The notes beneath the pieces were generated by a model. That model did no database searches. It had not been told where the DNA came from and was given only the letters and a program-made list of their open reading frames with translations. A stretch of DNA of 64,000 bases from JADKAV01 sp037046735. Lineage in GTDB: Bacteria > Actinomycetota > Actinomycetes > S36-B12 > UBA10799. The DNA is taken from positions 744,001 to 808,000 of the forward strand of contig JBAOHC010000027.1 in the NCBI GenBank assembly GCA_037046735.1, in the 5' to 3' direction. A program made the position numbers and the translations under genes. Each line of letters opens with the position of its first letter. The stretch's first letter is position 1. Shown piece after piece: positions 17,487 to 26,189 of the stretch.

Positions 17487-18698
17487 TTACGGCATGGCCG
17501 AGACCCCACGCGCTCGGTCGGCCTCCCGCAATACGAACGCCTCGGGAGCCACCCCGGCGGCGCGCGGGGCGGGTGACAGCTCCAGGTGCCGCAGCATGAG
17601 CCACTGGTCCTGCGATGGGCCCGGCTCGACGACCCAGACCATCTCACCAGCAGGCGGCATGGCACCGAGTCCCAGCGTGAGCGGGATCGACTTCCAGGCG
17701 TATGCCATCAGCAGCAGCAACGCCCCCACGGTCACCGCAACAAGCAGCGCGGTGGGGACCAAACCGCTGGCAGCTCGCAGCGTGGTGGCGATCAGGCCCA
17801 GAGTGGCGAAGTACACGACGAATGAGGCCATCAGAACCCCCGCGACCGTGTTGTGCCGTGCGTACCCCTGGTTCTCCCACGTCCTGCGCTTGAGGATCGT
17901 GAGCCACAGCGGCCCCGACGCGATGAGCGCAGCCGCGAGAGCTGCGGAAACCGCCACGACCGCCAGGGTGGAGGTGGCCGCGTCGCCGGTGAGTGCGGAC
18001 AGCGGGCCTGCCGTCGCGAAGATCCCAGTGAACAGCGACGCCGCCAGGCCCACGTTGGAGGCCCAGTTGTCCTTGAAGTTCCAATCCGAGGAGATGCCGG
18101 GCAGGTTGTCATCCAGATGATCCCAGAACTGCTTCGACCAGAGCTTGGTCAGGATTGCCCGCCCATCTGCGGCGCGAAAGCGGGCGCGCAGCGTCTCATT
18201 GCCCAACGGAAACGCCAGCCACGTGAGATAGGGCGGGATCACCGCCACGAGGGCGGCGAAGCCCACCAGGAACAACCACAGAACTCCCCAGTCAGTGCCT
18301 GGGGCATCCTCCACGGTCAGAGCGAGCGGCAGCGGGACAGCCTGCGTCTGCCGACCTGACACCGCGACCAGCGTGGCGGTCAGCTCAGCGCTCAGCGCGC
18401 CACGTTCCGCGGGACATTCGGCCAGTTCGAAGCTCACATCGGACGTGGATCGGGCCTCGAGGACCGGTGCACCCACCGCCTGGCAGGTGCCCGCGGTGAG
18501 CGAGAGCACGGCCATGGACCGCGTCGGGTTCGACACCTCCACCGTGACAGTGAGCGAACCATCATCACGGTAGGCCGTCACGGAGGGGTCGGCCACGATC
18601 AGCCCAGACGGCGCCGCAAATGCCGGACCGGCACCGACGACACCCATCAGCACGCACACCACAAGAAATGTCAGCTTGGACACGGCGACTCCCGGCAT
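17487..18698 (-). CDS. Membrane-anchored secreted protein of unknown function
   Basis: A 403-residue protein with a signal peptide (VVCVLMGVVGAGPAFA-A) and an Ig-like extracellular domain at about 30-130 (SLTVTVEVSNPTRSMAVLSL, with two Cys). Four or five transmembrane helices follow near 137-160, 210-230, 240-265, 290-310 and 315-338. The C-terminal tail after residue 345 (MVWVVEPGPSQDQW) is predicted cytoplasmic or peripheral. I recognise no family. An ATG near 18680 (MPGVAVSKLT precedes it) could be an alternative start. It stands alone between the nuclease-helicase and the acyl-CoA ligase. Confidence 0.6.
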   Translation of the reverse strand: MPGVAVSKLTFLVVCVLMGVVGAGPAFAAPSGLIVADPSVTAYRDDGSLTVTVEVSNPTRSMAVLSLTAGTCQAVGAPVLEARSTSDVSFELAECPAERGALSAELTATLVAVSGRQTQAVPLPLALTVEDAPGTDWGVLWLFLVGFAALVAVIPPYLTWLAFPLGNETLRARFRAADGRAILTKLWSKQFWDHLDDNLPGISSDWNFKDNWASNVGLAASLFTGIFATAGPLSALTGDAATSTLAVVAVSAALAAALIASGPLWLTILKRRTWENQGYARHNTVAGVLMASFVVYFATLGLIATTLRAASGLVPTALLVAVTVGALLLLMAYAWKSIPLTLGLGAMPPAGEMVWVVEPGPSQDQWLMLRHLELSPAPRAAGVAPEAFVLREADRARGVSAMP

Positions 18699-18780
18699 CG
18701 GCTCACTTCATGCTAGTCCCGCGCGGCAGTCCCGAAACAGATCCCGCGGCAAGGGACCCGCCGGGGTACCCAGTGCTCTT

Positions 18781-20562
18781 TCATGAGGAGTAGAGCGCGT
18801 CAATCTCGATGGCGAAGTCCTTGACCACGACCTCCCGCTTGAGCTTTTGGGTCGGAGTGAGGTGTCCGGAGGTCTCCGTGAAGTCTGCGTCCAGCAGCCG
18901 CCAGGACCGGATGGACTCAGCCCTGGACACAGCCGCGTTCGCATCGTCGACGGCCGCCTGGATCTCGGCATGCAGGTCCGGATCATCGCGCAGTTCTGCC
19001 ACCGTGCGCCCGGACTTCTTGTTCGCGACCGCCCATGCCGCCAACGCGTCAGGTTCGAGAGTAAGCAGCGCGCCGATGAACGGCCGGCCCTCGCCGACGA
19101 CCATCGTCGGGCCGATCAGATTGTGCGCCTGCATCCGGTCCTGCAGGACTGCCGGCGCCACATTCTTTCCGCCGGAGGTAACGATGATCTCCTTCTGACG
19201 GCCCGTGATCTGCAGGAAACCGTCCATATCCAACGCTCCGATATCTCCGGTGTGGAACCACCCGTCGCTGTCGATCGCTGCTGCCGTCGCCGCGGGGTTG
19301 TTGTGGTAGCGGGCCATGACGTGTGGGCCTCGCAGCCAGACCTCCCCGTCGTCGGCGATCCGCACCGCCGTGCCGGGCATCGGCTGGCCGACTGTTCCGA
19401 TCCGGGAGTTGTCGGCGCGGTTGAACGTGCCCGACGCCGTGGTCTCCGTGAGCCCGTACCCCTCCATGACCGTCATTCCGATGCCGGCGAAGAAGCTCCC
19501 GAGACGCTCACCGAGACTGGCTCCCCCGGTGATAGCGAATCGCAACTGACCACCAGCGGCCGCGTGGATCCGGGAGTACACGAGCCGGGAAAAGAGGAAA
19601 TGCTCCGCGCGTAGGCGCAGCGACGGCCCTTGCGCGTGAGTGGCCCGGCCGTATTCCATCGCGACTTTCGCAGCCCGTTCGAAGATGCGCCCCTTGCCTT
19701 GCGCGTGGGCCTTCTGCTGCGCGGCGTTGAAGATCTTCTCGAAGATTCGAGGAACCCCGACGAGGAAGGTTGGTCGTACGGTGAGCATGTCGGCGGGCAA
19801 CTGCGCAGGTTTGGGACAGTGGGCGACCTGCATTCCGCCGAGCGCACAGTAGACCTGCGCGCCGCGACCCAGGACGTGGGCGGTCGGCAGGAACATGACG
19901 GTGCGAGCGCCAGGGGTCGTGACGACCGGACCGGTTGTGGCGACCAGAGTCTGCACGACGAACATGAGGTTCTCGTGGGTGAGCACGCAGCCCCTCGGAC
20001 GACCCGTCGTGCCTGAGGTGTAGACGATGGTCGCTATGTCCTGCGGCGACGCGGCAGCCAGTCGCTGATCGATGACGGCGTCCTCGACGTGGGCGCCCTC
20101 TTCGCGGAGGGCAGCCAGCAGGCCCTCGTCGAAACGCCAGAGCGGCGGTGCCTGTCCGTTGCCCACGCGCTCAGCGGCATTCGCTGTGTCGACGACCACC
20201 GCGGTTGCCGCGCTATCGGCCAGGATCCACTCGATCTGTTCTGCGGAGGACGAATCGTAGATAGGCACAGCGAACGCGCCGATGGACCACAGCGCGAAGT
20301 CAAGCACCGCCCACTCGTAGCTGGTGGACGCCAGAATCGCGACCGGGGCACCGGCTTCGACTCCGCGAGTGACCAATCCCTTGGCGACGGCGCGGACCTG
20401 GTCGTTGAACTCCCGCGCGGTGACGTCGGTCCAGCCGTCCCCGGATCTGATCAGGTACATGGGGTGATCAGGGCGGGTGCGGGCGTTGTCCCCCGGAATC
20501 CCCCCAGCTGTCGCTGTGACGGGCAGGTCTATCGCTGCCGGAACTTCAAGCTCTCGGGACAT
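18781..20562 (-). CDS. Long-chain fatty-acid-CoA ligase (FadD15-like)
   Basis: A 593-residue AMP-forming acyl-CoA synthetase of normal length. The ATP/AMP P-loop IVYTSGTTGRPRG, the A5-like GYGLTETTA, the adenine-binding GEVWLRGPHVMARYHN, DGWFHTGDIG and the hinge/lysine region GRQKEIIVTSGGKNVAP are all present in order. The enzyme activates fatty acids to acyl-CoA for degradation or lipid synthesis in the cytosol. The long gate segment HVLGRGAQVYCALGG and a C-terminal helix ending KREVVVKDFAIEIDALY match the FadD15 branch. It is divergent from the alpha/beta hydrolase upstream. Confidence 0.93.
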   Translation of the reverse strand: MSRELEVPAAIDLPVTATAGGIPGDNARTRPDHPMYLIRSGDGWTDVTAREFNDQVRAVAKGLVTRGVEAGAPVAILASTSYEWAVLDFALWSIGAFAVPIYDSSSAEQIEWILADSAATAVVVDTANAAERVGNGQAPPLWRFDEGLLAALREEGAHVEDAVIDQRLAAASPQDIATIVYTSGTTGRPRGCVLTHENLMFVVQTLVATTGPVVTTPGARTVMFLPTAHVLGRGAQVYCALGGMQVAHCPKPAQLPADMLTVRPTFLVGVPRIFEKIFNAAQQKAHAQGKGRIFERAAKVAMEYGRATHAQGPSLRLRAEHFLFSRLVYSRIHAAAGGQLRFAITGGASLGERLGSFFAGIGMTVMEGYGLTETTASGTFNRADNSRIGTVGQPMPGTAVRIADDGEVWLRGPHVMARYHNNPAATAAAIDSDGWFHTGDIGALDMDGFLQITGRQKEIIVTSGGKNVAPAVLQDRMQAHNLIGPTMVVGEGRPFIGALLTLEPDALAAWAVANKKSGRTVAELRDDPDLHAEIQAAVDDANAAVSRAESIRSWRLLDADFTETSGHLTPTQKLKREVVVKDFAIEIDALYSS

Positions 20563-20909
20563 GATGTCTCCTCACCGCATGGGTGTCCTACTCCAGCCTA
20601 GTCGTATCGGTCATGTTGCGAGGATGGTTCAATCGCTGACATTCCGGCCCCGCGACCTCCTTGGTGGAAGCATCTGCACATCTGGTTGAAGCCAGCGCCG
20701 GGGTTGCTTCCTGTCCATAACGAATGCCCTGCACGCTGGGGTCCGCAGCTCAGGCCATCCGGGCCGCCGACGAGGTGATGCGGCGCACCTACTGCCGGCA
20801 TACGCCCGGTCTCGCCGAGGCACTGGGTGCCGATCGTGACTCGCACCGGTTCGAGAGGACGAAGTGGCGGTTGTCTCATTGTCCCGCGCCGAAGCCCTAC
20901 CGTGGACCT
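20563..20909. other. Divergent intergenic region
   Basis: About 350 bp between the acyl-CoA ligase and the alpha/beta hydrolase, which face away from each other. It should contain both promoters. The plus-strand frame of the hydrolase stays open through part of it, but the extra residues are low in family features, so I consider it non-coding. Confidence 0.45.
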
Positions 20910-21686
20910 ATGCCATCGAGTCTGCGACCCAGCGATCCCCGCGTGCAATACGTCGGGGACCTGGCCTACACCGATGAGGGCACCGGCGACGTGACGATCG
21001 TCGCAATCCCCGGTCTTCCTGGCAGCGGCCGGGACTACCGCTGGCTCGCGCCTGCCCTCAGCGGCCACCACCGAGTGATCCGGGTCGACCCACCTGGCTA
21101 CGGTGCCTCGCCGAGAACCAAGTGGGCGGGGATGACGACCGCTGGCCGCGCTGCGGCCGTCTGCGCGGTGATCGGCCACCTCGACCTCTCGCAGGTCGTG
21201 CTCATAGGGCACTCGGCGGGAGGTGCCGTCGTCGCCCACATCGCGACGCACCGTCCGGACCTCGTCGTGGCCTGCGTCATGATCTCTTCGACAGGGCTGA
21301 CCGCGCACCTCGTCCGCGCGCCCATGCAACTGCTCGCCCAACCGCTGCGGCTTGCACCCGTACGAACCCTGCTGGCACCGGCCATTCGCCGGCTGTACTC
21401 GATGCAGGGATTCCCTCGGTATTTGACCGACGACGAGCGGGCCTTCGCTCTGCTCGATGCCGGGGCCTTTGACTTTGGCCAGCACCGAGCCAACCTCGCT
21501 GGCATGCGGGCCCCAACGATGGTGGTCTGGGCCACCGACGATCCGGTGATTCCCACCGGCACGTTCCGAGCGCTCGCCGATGCCGTGCCGGCCGGCCCGC
21601 GCCTGGAGTTCCCCAATGGTGGCCACAACGTGCAGAAGACCCACGCGGCCGAGATCGCCGAAGCCATCACGGCATTTGTAGGCTGA
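20910..21686 (+). CDS. Alpha/beta-fold hydrolase
   Basis: A 258-residue hydrolase taken from the ATG at 20910; upstream in-frame codons are not family-like. The strand-loop VAIPGLPGSGRDYRWLAPAL (oxyanion HG-like region), the nucleophile elbow LIGHSAGGAV with the catalytic Ser, the acid in WATDDPVIP and the His in NGGHNVQ give a complete catalytic triad. No signal peptide, so cytoplasmic. Substrate not predictable: esterase, lactonase or dehalogenase-like roles are all possible. It converges with the PLD-helicase gene, leaving only 9 bp between the stops. Confidence 0.88.
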   Translation: MPSSLRPSDPRVQYVGDLAYTDEGTGDVTIVAIPGLPGSGRDYRWLAPALSGHHRVIRVDPPGYGASPRTKWAGMTTAGRAAAVCAVIGHLDLSQVVLIGHSAGGAVVAHIATHRPDLVVACVMISSTGLTAHLVRAPMQLLAQPLRLAPVRTLLAPAIRRLYSMQGFPRYLTDDERAFALLDAGAFDFGQHRANLAGMRAPTMVVWATDDPVIPTGTFRALADAVPAGPRLEFPNGGHNVQKTHAAEIAEAITAFVG

Positions 21687-21695
21687 ACGACCGGG

Positions 21696-24600
21696 TCAGC
21701 GTGCGACCACCGACGCGACGCTGAAGACCTCACCCGGCATCCGGCGCTTCAGCCGCCACGTGATCGCGATCGGCCGTTCGCCGCGGTGCTCCTCGTACGC
21801 CAGTGGCCCCAGGCACATGAACGGCAGCGCCCCCAGTTCGTCCTGCGGTCGTTCGCGCACGAACAGCAACACCCGGGTGTCCAGTTGCTCATGATGCACG
21901 TACCGCTGGCCGGCAGGCGATTCGACGCGAGTGGCGTTCTGGGACTCCCAGTGGAACCGATCGGGTGAGATCGCGAAGTCCCGGTACATCGTCGTCGGGG
22001 AGAAGTCCGCCTCACTCTTGCGCAAGTTGACCAGCAGTGCGTCCGTGCGTGTCTGCTCCGCCCAGACGACGCCCGTCGCATGGCCCCGGGCTGATCGGGT
22101 CAGGGAGGCCCAATCGAGGGCGGCCAGGATCTCCTCCCGGCGATAACGCGCGTGACTGAACACGGGCACCGCTTGCAGCCCCTCGCCCAGCGATTGCGGG
22201 GTGTGGCGCGCACGGTCACTGGTCAGAGCGAGCAGTTCCCGCAATTCCGCGCAGACGCCCGGGTGCATCCGCAGGAAACCCAACCCTTCCTCATAAGACG
22301 CGAAGCCACCCCGATCGGGCCACAGCGTGAAGAAGAGCATCCGGGCCAATCGCTGGTCACGGGCGCTGAGATCGTCGTAGTGCGGCGCCTCGGATGCGGT
22401 GACTTGCGCATACAGGTGCGCACGCTCCGGATCGTCCACGTGGGTCAGCGTCTTCGCCCGTTTCAACAGCGCCGCCTCGGCTTCACCGCCGGCGGGCGTT
22501 GTCAGCCCGGCCGCCCGACGCAGCGAGGTCCACGAGCCGACCCGGTAGACGTCCTCGAGATCGCGGCCGGACTCAGCCAAGAACTGCGCCAACGACACGT
22601 CGCCGTATGAGCGCAGCTCAGCAGCCAGACTCTTGCCCGTCCACCGCAATTGCTGGCGGACGTTGTCCAGGACGGTCTTCTGCGCCACCCGATCCAACAC
22701 GATTTGCGAACCGGAGGGCAGGAAGGGGAAACCCTGCTCGATCTGGCGTTCCAACGTCTTGCGTCCAACACCCAGCAGCCCGCGGTAGCGCACGTCGAAG
22801 CGGAACTCGCGGCGCTGCTGGCCGATGAAGTCCAGCACGGTCAGAACCGCCTTGCCCTGCGAGCGGCGCAGGCCGCGCCCGAGTTGCTGCAAGAACAAAG
22901 CGGCGCTTTGCGTGGGTCGCAGGAACAGGGCTGTGTCCACCTGCGGAATGTCGAGGCCCTCATTGAACAGGTCCGCCGCGAAGAGCACATTGACCCTCAT
23001 CTGCCGCAGGTCCTCGAGCGCCTCGGCGCGGGCCGAATCGGAGGTCTGCCCGGACACGGCCACGGCGGGGATTCCCGCCTGCCGGAACACCCGGGCCATG
23101 TACTGCGCGTGCGCGACGGAAACGCAGAACCCAAGAGCGCGCATGCGGTGCACGTCGGTGACCTTGTCCCGCAGCTCCCTGAGCACCTTGGCCGCGCGGG
23201 CATCGTTGCCGGTGTAGACGCGGTCCAGGCCCGCCGTGTCGTACGCCCCGCGCTTCCATTCGATGCCGCTGAGGTCGACCCCGTCCGCAACCCCGAAGTA
23301 GTGGAATGGGACCAGCAGATCGTCAGCCAAGGCATCCCACAGGCGCTGTTCGAACGCTGTGCGATCACCGAAGAAGGAGCGGACGTCGGTGCCGTCAGCT
23401 CGCTCCGGTGTGGCCGTCAGGCCGAGAAGCTCGCGGGGCCGCAGACGGTCCAGCAGCCGCTGGTAGGTGGCTGCCTCCGCGTGGTGGAACTCGTCGACGA
23501 CCACAACGTCGAAGTGGTCCGGAGGTACTCGTTCGACGCCGTAGGAGGACAGCGACTGGATGCTGGCGAAGACGTGCTGCCACCGTTCCGGACGGGCACC
23601 ACCCACGTAGCTCTCGCCGAAGTTCGCATCGGCGAGCACTTCGCGATACGTGTGCAGGGATTGTTCGAGCATCTCCTTGCGGTGCGCGACGAACAGCAGG
23701 CGAGGCCGGCGCGTGGGGTCAGCGGCAAGACGCTTGTAATCCAGCGCGGCGACCACTGTCTTGCCTGTTCCGGTGGCCGCCACGACGAGGTTACGGTGCC
23801 GATCGTGGATGCGGCGTTCGGTCTCCAGCGCCTCCAGGATCTGCTCCTGATGCGGAAAAGGACGCACCTCCAGACCGGAAAGGCTGATGCGGGCGCCGCT
23901 GCTGCCGGAGCCACCCGCACGCCGCAGAGCACGCTCAAGAAGTTCACCGTTGGCGGCCGGGTCATAGCCAGTGAACGCTGGATCGGACCAGTAGGTGTCA
24001 AAGGTGGCGGCGAACTTGCGGATGAGTTGTGGGGTCGCGATCCCAGACAAGCGCACGTTCCACTCCAGGCCGTCGACCAGGGCCGACCGGGAGAGGTTGG
24101 AGCTGCCGACAAACGCTGTGTCGAACCCGGAATGCCGCCGGAAGAGCCAGGCCTTCGCGTGAAGACGTGTGGACTTCTCCTCGTAGGCGATCCGGACCTC
24201 GGCGTTGAAGCGCTTGACCAGTTCGTCCAACGCTCGGCGTTCGGTGGCACCCATGTAGGTGGTGGTGATGACCCGGAACGGCACCCCCCGGTCGCGCAGT
24301 TCGAGCAACTGCTCCTCAATGACGCGCAGGCCGTGCCACTTGATGAACGCGCACAGCAGGTCGACCCGGTCGGCACTGGCCAATTCGGCGCGCAGCTCCG
24401 CTCCAAGGGTCGGTTCCTCCGGGGAGTTGGTGAGCAGCGCCGCCTCCGAGAGCGGCGTGACCGGGCGCCGCAGGTTGTCGGCCGCAGAGGTCAGTGCCGT
24501 CAACTGCCGCACGGTTTCGGTGACCTGAGCGTCATCATCGGTGAGCAGAGCGACCACCTCGTTGACGAGGTCGACCTTCCCTGGTTCATCCCGGTCGCTG

Positions 24601-24761
24601 AGGCAGCGACGAAGGAGCTCGGCGATGTGCCTGGCGAGCACGTCGGGTGCATCTTCGGGATCCACGGTCTCGAAGTGTGGTTGCAGGGGCGACCGGTGTA
24701 GACGCCGAATCAATCCGACAGTCTCGAGCGACTCGTACACTCCTGGCGAGAGGTCCCCCAT
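21696..24761 (-). CDS. PLD nuclease-DEAD helicase-DUF3427 fusion protein
   Basis: A 1021-residue multidomain protein. Residues 100-260 form a phospholipase-D-like nuclease module with the HxK motif (His201, Lys203 in RLHAKAWLF) and GSSN at 219-222. A superfamily 2 helicase follows: FPHQEQILEAL, Walker A ATGTGKT (329-335), DEFHH (423-427), LTATPERADG, then motif V/VI LFNEGLDIPQVDTALFL and QQLGRGLRR. The C-terminal third corresponds to DUF3427 (YRREEILAALDWA, then QTRTDALLVNLRK and FHWESQNATR). Proteins with this layout are found near defence genes and are thought to cut or remodel foreign or damaged DNA. It is a single-gene unit here, with a hexapeptide-repeat gene upstream on the same strand. 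Confidence 0.9.
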   Translation of the reverse strand: MGDLSPGVYESLETVGLIRRLHRSPLQPHFETVDPEDAPDVLARHIAELLRRCLSDRDEPGKVDLVNEVVALLTDDDAQVTETVRQLTALTSAADNLRRPVTPLSEAALLTNSPEEPTLGAELRAELASADRVDLLCAFIKWHGLRVIEEQLLELRDRGVPFRVITTTYMGATERRALDELVKRFNAEVRIAYEEKSTRLHAKAWLFRRHSGFDTAFVGSSNLSRSALVDGLEWNVRLSGIATPQLIRKFAATFDTYWSDPAFTGYDPAANGELLERALRRAGGSGSSGARISLSGLEVRPFPHQEQILEALETERRIHDRHRNLVVAATGTGKTVVAALDYKRLAADPTRRPRLLFVAHRKEMLEQSLHTYREVLADANFGESYVGGARPERWQHVFASIQSLSSYGVERVPPDHFDVVVVDEFHHAEAATYQRLLDRLRPRELLGLTATPERADGTDVRSFFGDRTAFEQRLWDALADDLLVPFHYFGVADGVDLSGIEWKRGAYDTAGLDRVYTGNDARAAKVLRELRDKVTDVHRMRALGFCVSVAHAQYMARVFRQAGIPAVAVSGQTSDSARAEALEDLRQMRVNVLFAADLFNEGLDIPQVDTALFLRPTQSAALFLQQLGRGLRRSQGKAVLTVLDFIGQQRREFRFDVRYRGLLGVGRKTLERQIEQGFPFLPSGSQIVLDRVAQKTVLDNVRQQLRWTGKSLAAELRSYGDVSLAQFLAESGRDLEDVYRVGSWTSLRRAAGLTTPAGGEAEAALLKRAKTLTHVDDPERAHLYAQVTASEAPHYDDLSARDQRLARMLFFTLWPDRGGFASYEEGLGFLRMHPGVCAELRELLALTSDRARHTPQSLGEGLQAVPVFSHARYRREEILAALDWASLTRSARGHATGVVWAEQTRTDALLVNLRKSEADFSPTTMYRDFAISPDRFHWESQNATRVESPAGQRYVHHEQLDTRVLLFVRERPQDELGALPFMCLGPLAYEEHRGERPIAITWRLKRRMPGEVFSVASVVAR

Positions 24762-24827
24762 GCCTGAGCTTTACAGAGCCAGCCCCGGCCGGTCCAGTCC
24801 GTTGCGGTGGCTATGGCTCAGGATCAC

Positions 24828-25376
24828 CTACACCTTCGTCCAGGTGATCAGCTTTAGCAACGGCTTGGGAGCCTCAGAGATCTTCTTGCGGGTGCGCCCC
24901 AGCATGACGCGCACGCCGTCCTTGCGTGTGCGGTAAGCGGTCCAGACATCCGCGCCGTTGTGCGTGCGCGGGTCGACGTTCTTGACCTCTTTCACGCCTG
25001 CGTCATACACGACCACGTGCGACGTCTCCTTCACACGCGCCCGTGGGCCCACGTTGGCTGTGCCGCCGATGTGCGCATCGCCGGACACAGTCGCATCCCC
25101 GAAGACGCACGCCTGGTCGGTGATGTGCGCAGTACCTTTGACCAGCGCGTTGTCGTACACCCAGGCGTTTCCGGAGACCACGGCGTTCTCGCGTACCTCC
25201 GCCTGTCCGGCCACCCGCGCGCGGTCCTTGATGCACGCCCGGTCGCTGACCTGCCCCCGGCTCGACACCCGTGCCTTGTCCAGCACCTGTGCCTCGCCGC
25301 TCAGGACCGCGTCACCGGTGACCCGGGCGTCGGGATCGACATGTGTCTTCTTGGATCCCTTGTCCTTCTTGGCCAT
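24828..25376 (-). CDS. Hexapeptide-repeat (beta-helix) protein
   Basis: About 182 residues from the ATG at 25376, which follows AAGGGGACG; a start at 25397 is possible but less likely. After a lysine-rich N-terminus, residues 16-117 form some 17 consecutive six-residue units of the pattern (D/N/R)A-x-(V/I)-x-(G/D), such as NAVVSG, NAWVYD, DATVSG, DAHIGG and TANVGP. That is the signature of a left-handed parallel beta-helix about six turns long. The C-terminus (VKNVDPRTHNGADVWTAYRT, then KKISEAPKPLLKLI) is not helix-like. Trimeric acyltransferases and structural shaft proteins share this fold; no acyltransferase catalytic motif is evident. Highly repetitive cysteines are absent. Confidence 0.75.
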   Translation of the reverse strand: MAKKDKGSKKTHVDPDARVTGDAVLSGEAQVLDKARVSSRGQVSDRACIKDRARVAGQAEVRENAVVSGNAWVYDNALVKGTAHITDQACVFGDATVSGDAHIGGTANVGPRARVKETSHVVVYDAGVKEVKNVDPRTHNGADVWTAYRTRKDGVRVMLGRTRKKISEAPKPLLKLITWTKV

Positions 25377-25490
25377 CAACGTCCCCTTCGCATGCAACTA
25401 AGCTCAACACCCCGCAGGGCCGCCGACACGAGATCTGCTCCAAGCCCAATTCTGTTGTACACCGGGCTGCTGACGCAGTGATTGGTCGCG

Positions 25491-25931
25491 TCAACCGATC
25501 TGTTCGGCCAGGGCGACGATGATCCCCGCCGGCCCTCGCACGTAGCAGAGCCGGTACATCTGCTCGAACTGCGCGACCTCGCCCAGCACCTCCCCGCCGT
25601 GCGGACGCAACCGCTCGAGCGTGTCCTGCACGTCATCGACGGCGAACATCACCCGGTGCAGGCCGAGTGTGTTCGCCGGTGGCGCCGGCATGTCGGGCGT
25701 TACCGCAGTCGGCGCCTCGTACTTCGTCAACTCCAGACGACCGTTGCCGTCCGGGGTGCGCAGCATGACGATCTCGCTGCGGACACCGTCGAGTCCCACC
25801 GTCTGGTCAGCCCAGACACCTTCGATGCTCGCTCGCGCCTCCCACTCCATCCCCAGTTCGACGAAGAACGCCACAGCGGCGTCAAGGTCGTCGACAACGA
25901 TTGCCACGTTGTCCAGGCGTTGAATTGCCAT
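25491..25931 (-). CDS. VOC-family (glyoxalase-like) protein
   Basis: A 146-residue vicinal-oxygen-chelate protein. It opens with the usual IQRLDNVAIVVDDLDAAVAFFVELG and ends with LCYVRGPAGIIVALAEQIG, where the final Glu is a typical metal ligand of the family; the middle HRVMFAVDDVQDTLERLR is the second beta-alpha-beta-beta-beta module. These proteins are dioxygenases, isomerases or resistance proteins; the substrate cannot be assigned. It stands alone, divergent from the SNF2-type gene. Confidence 0.88.
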   Translation of the reverse strand: MAIQRLDNVAIVVDDLDAAVAFFVELGMEWEARASIEGVWADQTVGLDGVRSEIVMLRTPDGNGRLELTKYEAPTAVTPDMPAPPANTLGLHRVMFAVDDVQDTLERLRPHGGEVLGEVAQFEQMYRLCYVRGPAGIIVALAEQIG

Positions 25932-26189
25932 GCGGCCACCCTAGGTCGCTGCGTTTCGCAGGGCCATAAGGTTCGACGCCCACGGGCTGCCGTGATGCCG
26001 TGTTGACACCGGCGATACAGTCAGGTCGTCTGCTAACGGGGCTTCGGCAGTCCACGGCAAAGGCTCTCACCCGAGGGATCCTCGTCGCCGGTTCCGGCCC
26101 AGTCGGGGCCCCACGCAAGGCCGTGGGGCGATCGCGTCCTGCGAGCGGTTCGTGCCCCTAAGGGAGCACCGGATGCCGGAGGAGGTGGT
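25932..26189 (+). promoter_or_regulatory. Leader with several hairpins before the SNF2-type helicase gene
   Basis: A 258-bp region. Just before the ribosome binding site it contains CCCCACG/CGTGGGG (26109-26115 with 26122-26128) and GTGCCCC with GGGAGCAC (26152-26169, one bulged A), plus a smaller GCCGG/CCGGC hairpin near 26087. A TTGACA (26003-26008) could be a -35 element of a promoter within it. This may be an ordinary GC-rich leader or a cis-regulatory RNA. Confidence 0.35.
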
